DNA of 64,000 bases from CALXOD01 sp964402715 (GCA_964402715.1 CAYODJ010000004.1:1-64000); one strand, 5' to 3'. Counted from the stretch's first letter, positions 35,666 through 45,273 are shown. Notes: generated by a model not told the origin, from the letters alone. Program-made: numbers and translations.

Positions 35666-37035
35666 GCCCCGTCTTTCAATATCCCGGTGATCTCGTCGGA
35701 GAACTTCTTCAGGAGCGACTCGGTCTCCTCCTCGTTTTCGCTTTCGACATTGAGACGGAGAATATTTTCCGTGTTGGACGAACGGACCAGCGCCCAGCCG
35801 TTTTCCAGATTGAGGCGGAAGCCGTCGAAAGTCACGGGATTCTTGTCGGCGTACCGGCGGCACAGTTCCTCCACCACCCTGCGGGCGTCCAGCTGCGAGA
35901 CTTCGAAACGCAGCGACCGGTTGCAGCACGGAGGCAGACTGTCCACTATGTCCGACAGTCTTTCGCCGGAGAGAGCCAGCAGTTCCAGCATGATCGACAT
36001 TCCGACGAAGCTGTCCCTCCCCGGATGCACTCTGCGCCAGATGATGCCGCCGCAGTTGCCCTCCCCTCCGATCGCGGAACCGCATTCCTGCATGCGCTGG
36101 ACCACGTTTATCTCGCCGACCTTCGAATAAAAAACCTCGCAGCCGCAGTCCGCCGCGATCCTGTCCACCAGATGGGTGGTCTGAATGTTCACCGCGACCG
36201 GTCCCGGATACGCCTCGAGAATGTGCTCCGCCGCCAGCGCCACCGTCAGCTGCGGACTCAGCACGCGTCCGGCGTTGTCGACCAGCGTCAGACGGTCTCC
36301 GTCCGGATCCTGGGCGAAACCGACGTCGCAGTTTTCGCGGCGCACCGTCTCCGCCAGCTCGCCGAGATTCTCCGGAAGCGGTTCCGGAACGCGCCGGAAC
36401 AGTCCGTCCGGCGCGCCGTTGACCGGAAACACCTCGCAGCCGAGCTTCTCCAGAAATTTGACCGAATACAGCGCGCCGACGCCGTTGCAGCAGTCGACCG
36501 CCACCTTGAACCTCCGGCTCCGGATCGCGGCCGCGTCCACCACCTGAAAAATCTTCTTCGCGTGGTCAGTGAACGCCCGCGCGTAGCGGGTGACCTCCCT
36601 CAGTTCGGATTCCGGGGCGTATTCGAAATTGCCCTGACTGTAGACGTCGAACAGCTCCGACGCCTCCACCGCGTTCAGGAACGTTCCGGAGCCGCCGATG
36701 AACTTCAGCGCGTTCCATTCGCCCGGATTGTGGCTGGCGGAAACGACGATGCCTCCGACCGCGCCCAGCTCCCTGGTCATGAACTGCACCGTCGGCGTCG
36801 GCACAATCCCCAGACACACCACCTGGCATCCGGCCGCGAGCAGCCCGGACACGGCCGCGCGCTCCAGCATCTCCCCGCTGGGTCTGGTGTCGCGTCCGAT
36901 CACCACCCTGCCGCCGCACTGATAGAGACCGAAAGCGGTCGACAGATCGGCGGTCAGCCTCGGCGTCAGTCCGGCTCCGACCACGCCGCGCACCCCGCTC
37001 TCGGAGAACTTCAGGAAATTGCCGTCGAAATTCAT
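35662..37035 (-). CDS. phosphohexomutase, phosphoglucosamine/phosphomannomutase type
   Basis: A 457-residue alpha-D-phosphohexomutase with an intact active site. The phosphoserine loop is VVSASHNPGEWNALKF with Ser101, the metal loop is DPDGDRLTLV near residue 245, the sugar-binding loop is GEGNCGG near residue 324, and the phosphate-binding end is VRSSNTENILRLNVES. The substrate may be glucosamine-6-phosphate (GlmM role) or mannose/glucose phosphate; the sugar loop GEGNCGG does not settle it. It overlaps its inactive-looking paralogue upstream and the HAD gene downstream by 4 bp each. Confidence 0.88.
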   Translation of the reverse strand: MNFDGNFLKFSESGVRGVVGAGLTPRLTADLSTAFGLYQCGGRVVIGRDTRPSGEMLERAAVSGLLAAGCQVVCLGIVPTPTVQFMTRELGAVGGIVVSASHNPGEWNALKFIGGSGTFLNAVEASELFDVYSQGNFEYAPESELREVTRYARAFTDHAKKIFQVVDAAAIRSRRFKVAVDCCNGVGALYSVKFLEKLGCEVFPVNGAPDGLFRRVPEPLPENLGELAETVRRENCDVGFAQDPDGDRLTLVDNAGRVLSPQLTVALAAEHILEAYPGPVAVNIQTTHLVDRIAADCGCEVFYSKVGEINVVQRMQECGSAIGGEGNCGGIIWRRVHPGRDSFVGMSIMLELLALSGERLSDIVDSLPPCCNRSLRFEVSQLDARRVVEELCRRYADKNPVTFDGFRLNLENGWALVRSSNTENILRLNVESENEEETESLLKKFSDEITGILKDGA

Positions 37036-38402
37036 TTCCCCACCCTGTTTTCAAGCAGGGCCCGCGCCTGCCATATGCGATCCTGCGCCATGCTCTTCCG
37101 TTTCGATTCCGAGATCAGACGGATGACCGGCTCCGTGGACGAAAGCCGCAGACTCAGCCATCCGTCCTCCCAGTCGAAACGCAGTCCGTCCGTCTCGGTG
37201 ACCTTCGCGTCTCCGAACCGCCCCTTCACGCGGCGCAGCAGCGCGTAACCGTGCGACGAACGGCAGGGGATGTTCTTCTTGACGATGTGATAACGAGGCA
37301 GGTTGCGCAGCTGCATGCTCAACGGCTGGCCGCGCACCGCAATCATCTCCAGCAGCAGCGCGGCCATCAGAAATCCGTCGAATCCGCGCAGGTCGCCGAA
37401 AGTGAAGGCGCCGCTGCCCTCCCCGCCGAGTCCGGCGCCCAGCCTTTTCATTCCGGCAATCACCTGAGCCTGACCGACTCTGACCTTCTCCAGACGGCCT
37501 CCCCGCATGCGCACCACGTCGTCCAGAGTCCTGCTGCTGCAGCAGTTGCTGACCACCATGGTGCCGGAGCCCCGCTTCTCCAGCAGGTAGTCCAGCGCCA
37601 GCGCGAAAGTCATCTCCTCGGACAGCGGTTCGCCTCCGTCCGTCAGAATGCCCATCCTGCTCATGTCGCTGTTGAACACGACGCCCGCCGACGCCTTCAG
37701 CGGATCGATGATCGCGCGGATCGGCGATTCGCTGCGCGGACGCGGCTCCGGATCGCGCGGAAGAAGTCCGCTCTGGGAATCATTGACCGCTATCAGCCTT
37801 ATCCCGAACACCGACGCGAACTTGGCCGCCAAGCCGCCGCCGGCGCCGTTGCAGAAATCCCCGACCAGCGCCAGATCGGATCTGTGGATGGCCCTGGAAT
37901 CGACCGCGGTCTCGAGAAACTCCCAGTACAGTCTCTCCGCCCGCTCCGGAAGCGGCTCCACCGTGCCGATATGACCGGAGTCGGCCTCGAAGAAGCGTTT
38001 GCCGTGATACAGATCGAACAGCTCGCGCCGCCGCAGATCGTCGAAATAGGCGCCGTCCGCGTCCAGCGGGATCACCGCGTTCCAGCCGGCCGTCTGATGA
38101 CCGCCGGTGATCAGCATTCCGCAGTCCAGTCCGAGCCTGGGAATCAGCGCGTGCATCATGCCCGCCGGCATCACCCCTCCGTCCACCACCCGGCAGCTGC
38201 AGCCGCAGAGCGCCGCGATCACCGCCTGCTTCAGCATCGGAGAGGACGGCCGCGTGTCGGTTCCCAGCAGAACGCTCTTTCCGGAGTTCAGCGTGCCGAA
38301 AGCGGACGCGAAATTCATCACCGACTCCGGCGTCAATCCCAGACCGATCTGTCCGCGCAGTCCGGCTCCTCCCAGACTCAGCGGACGCAAAACCACATCC
38401 AT
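37032..38402 (-). CDS. phosphohexomutase paralogue lacking catalytic residues
   Basis: A 456-residue protein of the same family and length as its downstream neighbour, colinear throughout (GLTPES, LGTDTRPSSPML, WNAV, GEGSGAF, RLSSTEPVIRLISES). The phosphoserine loop, SASHNP in the active copy, is ITGGHQT here, with Gly101 replacing Ser101. The metal loop DPDGDR is NSDMSR (residues 244-249), so two of three Asp are gone. The sugar and phosphate loops are kept. It should not be able to act as a mutase but might bind sugar phosphates or pair with the active enzyme. The start at 38402 (ATG) has GGGGTG upstream. Confidence 0.8.
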   Translation of the reverse strand: MDVVLRPLSLGGAGLRGQIGLGLTPESVMNFASAFGTLNSGKSVLLGTDTRPSSPMLKQAVIAALCGCSCRVVDGGVMPAGMMHALIPRLGLDCGMLITGGHQTAGWNAVIPLDADGAYFDDLRRRELFDLYHGKRFFEADSGHIGTVEPLPERAERLYWEFLETAVDSRAIHRSDLALVGDFCNGAGGGLAAKFASVFGIRLIAVNDSQSGLLPRDPEPRPRSESPIRAIIDPLKASAGVVFNSDMSRMGILTDGGEPLSEEMTFALALDYLLEKRGSGTMVVSNCCSSRTLDDVVRMRGGRLEKVRVGQAQVIAGMKRLGAGLGGEGSGAFTFGDLRGFDGFLMAALLLEMIAVRGQPLSMQLRNLPRYHIVKKNIPCRSSHGYALLRRVKGRFGDAKVTETDGLRFDWEDGWLSLRLSSTEPVIRLISESKRKSMAQDRIWQARALLENRVGK

Positions 38403-38535
38403 AAGTTCACCCCGCGTCCAGTTACGTTCCCTCTCCGGGATTAAGATAACCGCGCACGGCCGGCGAGGCAAGCGCGGATTTCACGATACCGGCCTCTTTT
38501 CCACGACCGCGACGACCGCCTGAGACGGGGAAAGG

Positions 38536-39354
38536 TCATGCATCCCCCGCCCGTCCGGCCTCCAGCCGGCGGCGCATGGCGGAAATCAGCGAACCGACGT
38601 CCCCGCGCACCTCCGGGAACGGCCGTCCGGAGACGGCCAGCTTCATCACCGCGGATCCGACGACGACGCCGTCGGCGTGCCTGCCGACGGCCTCGGCGGC
38701 CTCCGGCGAGGAGACGCCGAACCCGGCCGCCACCGGCGCCGGGCTGACGGAACGGAGCCGCGCCAGATTCTCCGCCAGTTCGGGCGGCAGACTGCTGCGC
38801 ACGCCGGTGACGCCGCACACCATGACGTAGTACACATAACCGGTGGCGTCGGCGACTATGCGACGCATGCGCTCGAAAGGAGTGGCCGGCGACACCAGAC
38901 GGATCCAGTGAAGTCCGTGCGCGCGGCACAGCGGCAGCAGCTCCTCCCGCTCCTCGTACGGGAGATCGACGGCGAGAACGCCGTCCGCCCCGATCTCCGC
39001 GAGACGCGCGGCCAGACGTTCCAGTCCGTACTGCAGCAGAACATTGAAATAGCTGAAGACGATGATCCCCGTGTCCGGGTGCCGCCTCCTGAGTCCGGCG
39101 GCGGCGTCCAGCACCTTGGCCAGCGTCGTCCCCTGCCCGAGGGCGATCTCCGAGGACTGCTGAATCACGGCTCCGTCCGCCATCGGATCCGAGAACGGCA
39201 CGCCGATTTCCAGTATGTCCGCGCCCTTCGCTGCGATTTCGTCCATCAGTTCCACGCTTTCCTCCGGCGACGGGCAGCCGCAGGTCGCGAACACCGTCAG
39301 CGCGGCGCGTCCCTGCGCCCGGCAACGTTCGAAAACGCTCGAGATACGATCCAT
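38536..39354 (-). CDS. trpA: tryptophan synthase alpha chain
   Basis: TrpA cleaves indole-3-glycerol phosphate to indole and glyceraldehyde-3-phosphate. The 272-residue barrel has the catalytic Glu in ADILEIGVPFSDPMADG and the Asp in the same motif. DGVLAVDLPYEE and VMVCGVTGVRSSLP follow, and GFGVSSPEAA is near the phosphate site. The start is set at 39354, because AAGGAG lies 8 nt upstream; an earlier ATG at 39378 overlaps the trpB stop but has no comparable site. Last gene of the trp operon. Confidence 0.96.
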   Translation of the reverse strand: MDRISSVFERCRAQGRAALTVFATCGCPSPEESVELMDEIAAKGADILEIGVPFSDPMADGAVIQQSSEIALGQGTTLAKVLDAAAGLRRRHPDTGIIVFSYFNVLLQYGLERLAARLAEIGADGVLAVDLPYEEREELLPLCRAHGLHWIRLVSPATPFERMRRIVADATGYVYYVMVCGVTGVRSSLPPELAENLARLRSVSPAPVAAGFGVSSPEAAEAVGRHADGVVVGSAVMKLAVSGRPFPEVRGDVGSLISAMRRRLEAGRAGDA

Positions 39355-39374
39355 GGTAGAGCTCCTTCCCATCT

Positions 39375-40556
39375 TCATGCGCGCGGACGCCGCTCGCGGT
39401 AGCGCCGGACGCTGTCCATGTCCTTGTCTCCGCGTCCGGACAGGTTGACGATGATCACCGCGTCCCGCGGGTACTTCCCCGCCGTCCGGATCGCCTGCGC
39501 CACGGCGTGAGAGGACTCCAGCGCGGGAATGATCCCCTCAAGTCTGGACAGCAGTTCGAACGCCCGCACCGCCTCCTCGTCGTCCACCGCAGTGTACGCG
39601 GCTCTCCCCGTGTCCGCCAGAAAGCAGTGCTCAGGGCCGACGCCGGGGTAGTCCAGCCCCGCGGAGACCGAGTGGGTCTCCAGGATCTGTCCGTCCCGGT
39701 TCTGAAGCAGGTAGCACTTGCTTCCGTGCAGCACGCCGACACGGCCGCCGTTGATGCTGGCGGCGTGCCGCCCGGTGCCGAGTCCCTCGCCGGCGGCCTC
39801 CACGCCGGTGAGCCTCACCGACGCGTCGTCCAGAAATCCGGCGAATATCCCCATCGCGTTGCTGCCGCCTCCGACGCACGCGATCACCTCGTCCGGCAGT
39901 CTGCCCGTCTTCTCCAGACACTGCCGTCTCGCCTCCGCCCCTATCACCGACTGAAAGTCGCGCACGATGCGCGGATAGGGGTACGGCCCGGCCACCGTGC
40001 CGATCACGTAGAAGGTGCGGTCGGCCGTCGCCGTCCAGTCGCGTATGGCCTCGTTCATCGCGTCCTTGAGCGTGGCGGAGCCGGCGTTCACCGCCGTCAC
40101 CTTGGCTCCGAGAACGCGCATGCGGTCGACGTTGGGAGCCTGGCGACGGACGTCGAGAGCGCCCATGAACACCTCGCACTCCATTCCGAAAAGAGCGGCG
40201 GCCGTCGCCGTAGCCACCCCGTGCATGCCCGCGCCGGTCTCGGCGATCAGACGCTTCCTCCCCATGCGCCGCGCCAGCAGAGCCTGACCGAGGGTGTTGT
40301 TGACTTTGTGGGCTCCGGTGTGGTTGAGATCCTCGCGTTTGAGATAAATGCGCGCGCCTCCGCAGTGCTCCGTCAGGTTGCGCGCGAAATAAAGCGGCGA
40401 CTCGCGCCCGACGTAATCGGTCAGCAGATCCGACAGCTCCCTGCCGAACGCCGGATCGCTCCGCGCCGCGTCGTATGCGGCCTCGACCTCGTCCAGAACC
40501 GGAATCAGCGTCTCCGCGACATACTGTCCTCCGTACAATCCGTAATGGGTCTTCAT
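39375..40556 (-). CDS. trpB: tryptophan synthase beta chain
   Basis: TrpB condenses indole with serine using pyridoxal phosphate. The 393-residue protein has the PLP lysine in REDLNHTGAHKVNNTLGQALL near residue 84, the Glu in AETGAGMHGVATATAAA, and the phosphate loop VGGGSNAMGIF near residue 229. The start overlaps the trpF stop by 4 bp, with GGAGG 6 nt upstream. The C-terminus SGRGDKDM is typical. Confidence 0.98.
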   Translation of the reverse strand: MKTHYGLYGGQYVAETLIPVLDEVEAAYDAARSDPAFGRELSDLLTDYVGRESPLYFARNLTEHCGGARIYLKREDLNHTGAHKVNNTLGQALLARRMGRKRLIAETGAGMHGVATATAAALFGMECEVFMGALDVRRQAPNVDRMRVLGAKVTAVNAGSATLKDAMNEAIRDWTATADRTFYVIGTVAGPYPYPRIVRDFQSVIGAEARRQCLEKTGRLPDEVIACVGGGSNAMGIFAGFLDDASVRLTGVEAAGEGLGTGRHAASINGGRVGVLHGSKCYLLQNRDGQILETHSVSAGLDYPGVGPEHCFLADTGRAAYTAVDDEEAVRAFELLSRLEGIIPALESSHAVAQAIRTAGKYPRDAVIIVNLSGRGDKDMDSVRRYRERRPRA

Positions 40557-41167
40557 GATGCCTCCATATTTTTCACCGCCCGGAAGAACTCCCGCATCTT
40601 CTCCTCGCTTTTCACGCCCGGCGCCGATTCGATCCCGCTGGACAGGTCGACGCCGGCGGGACGCACTCTCCGGACGGCCTCCTCCACGTTCGCCGCGTTC
40701 AGTCCTCCGGCCAGCATGACCGGCCTTCTCGCCGCCAGCGCCGCCGCAGCCTCCCAGTCGCAGCGGGATCCGGAACCGCCGGAGGCGGCGTCGGCGACCA
40801 GCATCGCGGCGGGATCGTCCGCGAACGAAGCGACAGCGTCCGGTCCGCGCACGGCGACCGCCCGCCATATCTCCAGATCCGGCAGCGCGCGCATGAACGA
40901 GGCGGTGTCGCCGCCGTACAGCTGCGCGACATCCAGGCCCCCCGCGTCAGCGGCCTCCCTGACGAAGGCGGCGTCGGCGTCGACGAAGACCCCGACGCGG
41001 CGCACGCTCCGGGGCAGATCCACGGTCAGAACCGCCAGCCGCTCCGGCGTCACGCGCCGCGCCGACGCGGGGGCCAGGACGAATCCGACGTAAGCCGCGC
41101 CCAGCTCCGCCGCCAGATCGACGTCGCGGCGGCGCGTGAGACCGCAAATCTTCACTTTCACGTTCAC
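40553..41167 (-). CDS. trpF: phosphoribosylanthranilate isomerase
   Basis: A 204-residue barrel enzyme that isomerises phosphoribosylanthranilate to CdRP. The catalytic Cys is in VKICGLTRRRD near residue 8 and the Asp in VADAASGGSGS near residue 126. MLAGGLNAANVEEA and VDLSSGIESAPGVK form the phosphate site. The start codon is GTG and overlaps the trpC stop, with GAGGGAG upstream. Confidence 0.95.
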   Translation of the reverse strand: MNVKVKICGLTRRRDVDLAAELGAAYVGFVLAPASARRVTPERLAVLTVDLPRSVRRVGVFVDADAAFVREAADAGGLDVAQLYGGDTASFMRALPDLEIWRAVAVRGPDAVASFADDPAAMLVADAASGGSGSRCDWEAAAALAARRPVMLAGGLNAANVEEAVRRVRPAGVDLSSGIESAPGVKSEEKMREFFRAVKNMEAS

Positions 41168-41940
41168 GACAGAAGCTCCCTCAGCGCAGCACCGGGGCGG
41201 GGGGCCCTCATCAGCGTCTCCCCGACCAGCAGCGCCGCGGCCCCGGCGCTCCTCATCGAGGCCACGTCCTCACGACTGCGGATCGCGCTCTCGGCCACGG
41301 GCAGCCTTTCCCTCGGAATCATCCGGAGCAGACGCGCCGTGGTGTCCAAATCGGTGCGGAAGGTGCGCAGGTCGCGGGCGTTGGCTCCGATCATGTCCGC
41401 GCCGGAATCAAGAAAGATCTCCACCTCGTCCTCGCTGTGGGCCTCGCCCAGCACCGCCAGTCCCAGCCGGTGCGCACGGACGGTCAGACTCCGCAGCTCG
41501 GCCGCCGGCAGCAGCGCCGCGATCAGAAGCACGGCGTCGGCGCCGGAGACGCGCGCCTCAAGCAGCTGGTATTCGTCCACGATGAAATCCTTGCGCAGCA
41601 GCGGAACGGACGCCGCGCGCCTCGCCCGCTCCAGATACGTCAGACTTCCGCGGAAGAATTCCGGTTCGGTCAGCACGGACAGCGCCGCCGCCCCGGCCGC
41701 CTCCAGTTCCGCCGCCAGCTCCGTCACCGGGAAATCGCTCCGGATCGTGCCTTTCGACGGCGACGCCGACTTGAGTTCGGCGATTATCCTGACGCCGTCC
41801 TTCCTCAGCGCTCCGGGGAAGTCCCGGCACGGCGGCAGCCGCTCCAGACGTTCCAGCAGAGCCTCCTCCGGCACGGCGCGCGCGGATTCCGCCACCCGCC
41901 GCCGCGTGCTGATTTCAATCCTCCGCAGAAAGTCGTTCAT
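41164..41940 (-). CDS. trpC: indole-3-glycerol phosphate synthase
   Basis: A 258-residue barrel that converts CdRP to indole-3-glycerol phosphate. Characteristic strings are IIAELKSASPSKG near residue 51 (catalytic Glu and Lys), VLTEPEFFRGSLTYL, LLRKDFIVDEYQLLEA near residue 111 (catalytic Lys), GANARDLRTFRTDL and VAESAIRS near residue 210. It is monofunctional, separate from trpF. The start overlaps the trpD stop by 4 bp, with GGAG upstream. Confidence 0.97.
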   Translation of the reverse strand: MNDFLRRIEISTRRRVAESARAVPEEALLERLERLPPCRDFPGALRKDGVRIIAELKSASPSKGTIRSDFPVTELAAELEAAGAAALSVLTEPEFFRGSLTYLERARRAASVPLLRKDFIVDEYQLLEARVSGADAVLLIAALLPAAELRSLTVRAHRLGLAVLGEAHSEDEVEIFLDSGADMIGANARDLRTFRTDLDTTARLLRMIPRERLPVAESAIRSREDVASMRSAGAAALLVGETLMRAPRPGAALRELLS

Positions 41941-42953
41941 CGCCGGCTCGCTCCGATCAGCTGACGCAGCTTGTCCCTGGCCGCCCCCGACGCGACGGCG
42001 TCGGCGGCGCGTCTCACGCCCTCCCGGAGATCCTCCGCCAGTCCGCCCACGTAGATCGCCGCCCCCGCGTTCAGCAGCACCGCCGCCCGCGGCGCTCCCT
42101 GATTGCGGTTCTCCAGCACGTCGAGCAGCGTCGCCGCGTTCTCCGCGGCGTCGCCGCCCCGCAGATCCTCGACGGGGAAGACATGTCCCAGCAGCGTCTC
42201 CGGAAGCAGATCGTAGCTGACGACGACGCCGTCGTCCTTCAGCTCGGCGACCCGCGTCGGCGCGGCGCAGCTGATTTCGTCGAGGCCGTCGCGTCCGTGA
42301 ACGACCATGGCTCTGCGGACGCCGAGCCCCTTCAGCGTTTCGGCGAACAGTCCGGTCAGCCTTTCCTCGTAGACGCCGAGAACCATGGCCGACGCGCGGG
42401 CCGGATTGCAGAGCGGACCCAGCATGTTGAAGATCGTGCGCACCCGCAGCTCCCGGCGCAGCCCCGCCACCGCGCCGAGCATCGGGTGCATCTTCTGTGC
42501 GAAGAGAAATCCGATGCCGTGCTCCCTGACGGAGCGTCCGACCTGCCCGGCGGTCATCTGCAGATTGAACCCCAGCTCCGCCAGCACATCGGCGGATCCG
42601 CACTTTCCGGACACCGCGCGATTGCCGTGCTTGGCGATCGTCACGCCCGCGCCGGCCGCGACGAACGCGGACGCCGTCGATATGTTGAACGATATCCCGC
42701 CGTCGCCGCCGGTGCCGACGATGTCCACCGTCTCCAGGCCGCCGCAGTCGACGGCCTCGGCCCGCCGCCGCAGCAGCCGGGCCGCGCCGATCAGCTCGGC
42801 GCTGGACTCGCCCTTCATTCTCAACGCGGCGAGGAACGCTCCGGCCTGCACCTGAGGAACCTCCCCCCCCGCCACGATCTCGACGGCCCGCTCCGTCTCC
42901 TCGGAGGTGAGATCCCGTCCCGCGAAAATCTTTTCCAGATAATCCCGCAGCAT
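41937..42953 (-). CDS. trpD: anthranilate phosphoribosyltransferase
   Basis: A 338-residue enzyme that joins anthranilate and PRPP. The PRPP loop is VDIVGTGGDGGISFNIST near residue 75, followed by AKHGNRAVSGKCGSADVLAELG near residue 103, FLFAQKMHPML and RTIFNMLGPLCNP. The start touches the trpG stop (TGATG), so translation is coupled. It is not fused to trpG. Confidence 0.97.
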   Translation of the reverse strand: MLRDYLEKIFAGRDLTSEETERAVEIVAGGEVPQVQAGAFLAALRMKGESSAELIGAARLLRRRAEAVDCGGLETVDIVGTGGDGGISFNISTASAFVAAGAGVTIAKHGNRAVSGKCGSADVLAELGFNLQMTAGQVGRSVREHGIGFLFAQKMHPMLGAVAGLRRELRVRTIFNMLGPLCNPARASAMVLGVYEERLTGLFAETLKGLGVRRAMVVHGRDGLDEISCAAPTRVAELKDDGVVVSYDLLPETLLGHVFPVEDLRGGDAAENAATLLDVLENRNQGAPRAAVLLNAGAAIYVGGLAEDLREGVRRAADAVASGAARDKLRQLIGASRR

Positions 42954-43555
42954 CACCGATTCCCCCCGAGGCCGCCGGGGCGGCGCGATCTCGCCATGTT
43001 CACGAAATTGGCCAGCTGCCGGCTTCCCGTCTCGGTCAGGACCGATTCCGGGTGATATTGAATCCCCTCGACCGGAAAGCGGCGGTGGCGGATTCCCATG
43101 ATCTCGCCGTCCGCCGTCCTGGCGGTCACCTCCAGTTCGGAAGGCAGCGACGACTCCTGCAGCGCCAGCGAATGATACCGCACCGCCCGGAACGGATTCT
43201 CCAGACCCTCGAACAGTCCCCTGCCGTCGTGGAAGATGTCCGACGTCTTCCCGTGCATGATCTCCCTGGCGCCGACGACTCTGCCGCCCAGCGCCTGGCC
43301 GATCGCCTGATGTCCGAGACATACCCCCAGCAGCGGTATCTCCTGAAAGACGCGCCGGATCAGATCCAGCATGATCCCCGCCTTCTCCGGCCGTCCCGGT
43401 CCCGGCGAAAGGACAATCGCCTCCGGACGCATCGCCACCGCCTCCTCGACGCCTATCTCCCGGTTGCGCCGCACCACCACGCTCGGAGTCAGGGCGTACA
43501 GCAGGTGAACCAGATTGTATGTGAAGGAATCGTAATTGTCTATGACCAGAATCAT
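42953..43555 (-). CDS. trpG: anthranilate synthase component II (glutamine amidotransferase)
   Basis: The 200-residue glutaminase supplies ammonia to TrpE. The class I triad is Cys in LLGVCLGHQAIGQALGG near residue 79 and His-Glu in GIQYHPESVLT near residue 170. VLSPGPGRPEKAG is the oxyanion-side motif. The start is ATG 43555, with AGGGAGG 7 nt upstream; an in-frame GTG at 43561 is too close to that site. In some species this subunit also serves PabB; no pabB is seen here. Confidence 0.96.
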   Translation of the reverse strand: MILVIDNYDSFTYNLVHLLYALTPSVVVRRNREIGVEEAVAMRPEAIVLSPGPGRPEKAGIMLDLIRRVFQEIPLLGVCLGHQAIGQALGGRVVGAREIMHGKTSDIFHDGRGLFEGLENPFRAVRYHSLALQESSLPSELEVTARTADGEIMGIRHRRFPVEGIQYHPESVLTETGSRQLANFVNMARSRRPGGLGGNR

Positions 43556-43568
43556 CGCCACGCCTCCC

Positions 43569-45047
43569 TCATTTCAGCTTCAGCGCGTCCGCAGCCAGGC
43601 GTATCGCCGTGAAAACCGCCGCGGCCTTGTTCAGCGTCTCCTCGTATTCCCTGTCCGGATCCGAATCGTAGACGATCCCCGCTCCGGCCTGCACCGTCAC
43701 CGTGCCTCCGTGCAGTTCCAGCGTGCGTATAGTGATGGCCAGATCCAGATTGCCGTCGTAGCTGAAATACCCGACCGCGCCGCCGTAGACGCCGCGCGGC
43801 CTCTTCTCCAGCTCGCCGATCATCTCCATGGCGCGGATCTTGGGGGCGCCCGACAGCGTTCCCGCAGGGAACGTCGCGCGCACCAGATCGAACGCGTCCC
43901 GCCCCTCCGCCATCTCCGCCTCCACGGAACTGACCAGATGCATCACATGGCTGTACCGCTCCACCTTCATGAAAGACCTGACCTCCACACTGCCCGGGCT
44001 GGCGACGCGTCCGAGATCGTTCCTGCCCAGGTCCACCAGCATCAGATGCTCGGCCCTCTCCTTCACGTCGTTCAGCAGCTCGTCCTCCAGTGCGCGGTCC
44101 TCCTCGGGTGTCGCGCCGCGGCGGCGGGTGCCGGCGATGGGGCGCAGCGAACAGCGGCCGTTCTCCAGCTTGACCATGGTCTCCGGCGACGACCCGACCA
44201 GGGTGCGGTCGCCGATTTTGAGAAAGAACGTGTACGGCGACGGGTTGATCAGGCGCAGCGCACGGTACATCTGCAGCCCCGACGACACCGCCGGCGTCGA
44301 GAACTTCTGGGACAGAACCACCTGGATCGCCTCTCCGTCGCGGATCTGCTCCCTGGCTTTCTCGACCATCTCGCGGAATTCACCGCGCGTGACGGAACTC
44401 ACCGGATCGGAAGCCCGGCGCGGCGGCTCGACGGCGGCGGTCAGCGGACGGCGCAGGAGCGCCTCGAGCTCCTCCAGCCGCCGCAGGGTGTCGTCGTACG
44501 CCGCGCGCGGAGTCGCGAATTCGGCGGGACGCACGCATTCCACCAGTCGGATCGTGTGGCGGACATTGTCGAACACGATCATCTCGTCGGTGATCAGCAT
44601 CGCCGCGTCGGGTCCGTCGGAGTTCGGAGGAATGGGCAGCCGCTCGAACTCACGCACCGTCTCGTATCCGATGTATCCCACCGCGCCGCCGAACAGCGGC
44701 GGCAGACCCTCGGTTTCCGCCGGAACCGTGTCCCGCAGCAGTGCGCGCAGGGCCGCGAAAGCCCCGTCCCCGCCGGGAAGTTCGACCCTGCCGCCGTCGC
44801 GGCCGGTCAGGAAAGGTCTGCCGTCCTCCACGGTGAACACGCCTCTGGGACGCACTCCTATGAAGGAGTACCGTCCGAAGCGCTCGCCGCCCTCGACGCT
44901 CTCGAGCAGGAACACGTTCTCGTCCCCGGCAAACCGCGCCAGCACCGACACCGGTGTCTCCATGTCCGCGAGAAGTTCACGGCACACCGGCACGAGGTTG
45001 CCCCGTCCGCACGCCTTCTCGAATTCGCTGAAGTCCATCTGCTTCAT
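43569..45047 (-). CDS. trpE: anthranilate synthase component I
   Basis: A 492-residue chorismate-using enzyme that starts tryptophan synthesis. The feedback site motif LLES is present at residues 47-50, so tryptophan inhibition is expected. The catalytic C-terminal half has IRDGEAIQVVLSQKF, PSPYTFFLKIGD, SPETMVKLENG, IAGTRRRG, FPAGTLSGAPKIRAME and GAVGYFSYDGN. First gene of trpEGDCFBA. A strong hairpin lies about 30 nt upstream. Confidence 0.97.
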   Translation of the reverse strand: MKQMDFSEFEKACGRGNLVPVCRELLADMETPVSVLARFAGDENVFLLESVEGGERFGRYSFIGVRPRGVFTVEDGRPFLTGRDGGRVELPGGDGAFAALRALLRDTVPAETEGLPPLFGGAVGYIGYETVREFERLPIPPNSDGPDAAMLITDEMIVFDNVRHTIRLVECVRPAEFATPRAAYDDTLRRLEELEALLRRPLTAAVEPPRRASDPVSSVTRGEFREMVEKAREQIRDGEAIQVVLSQKFSTPAVSSGLQMYRALRLINPSPYTFFLKIGDRTLVGSSPETMVKLENGRCSLRPIAGTRRRGATPEEDRALEDELLNDVKERAEHLMLVDLGRNDLGRVASPGSVEVRSFMKVERYSHVMHLVSSVEAEMAEGRDAFDLVRATFPAGTLSGAPKIRAMEMIGELEKRPRGVYGGAVGYFSYDGNLDLAITIRTLELHGGTVTVQAGAGIVYDSDPDREYEETLNKAAAVFTAIRLAADALKLK

Positions 45048-45077
45048 TCCAGTCGCACTCCCAGATTCATTTCAGAC

Positions 45078-45118
45078 AAAAGCCGCGCCCGGAGATCACG
45101 TTCTCTCCAGGGCGCGGC
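45078..45118 (-). terminator. leader hairpin before trpE, candidate attenuator
   Basis: On the minus strand a very stable hairpin forms. GCCGCGCCC (45110-45118) pairs with GGGCGCGGC (45082-45090), and inside it GGAGA pairs with TCTCC around an 8-nt loop, with one bulged base. Four T residues follow directly (45081-45078), 30 nt before the trpE ATG. This is where a trp attenuator would sit. I see no short leader reading frame with paired Trp codons, so the sensing mechanism, if any, is unknown. Confidence 0.5.
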
Positions 45119-45273
45119 GCCTGCGGTTCAGAAAGAGACGGCGATCCGGGCTGCTCACGCCCTCACCGCCGGCCATAAACCCGAAGTCGGCCGAATCATG
45201 CGGCACCCCGGCGGAACTGCCGCCGATGCCATCGGCCGATGCCGAAACTGTACGCTGCCTTTCTCATGACGAC

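Noticed and set aside
45098..45267. trp leader peptides at 45267 and 45176 (minus strand)
   Set aside because: Neither has a Shine-Dalgarno; one has a single Trp codon and the other none, so ribosome stalling on Trp codons is unlikely.
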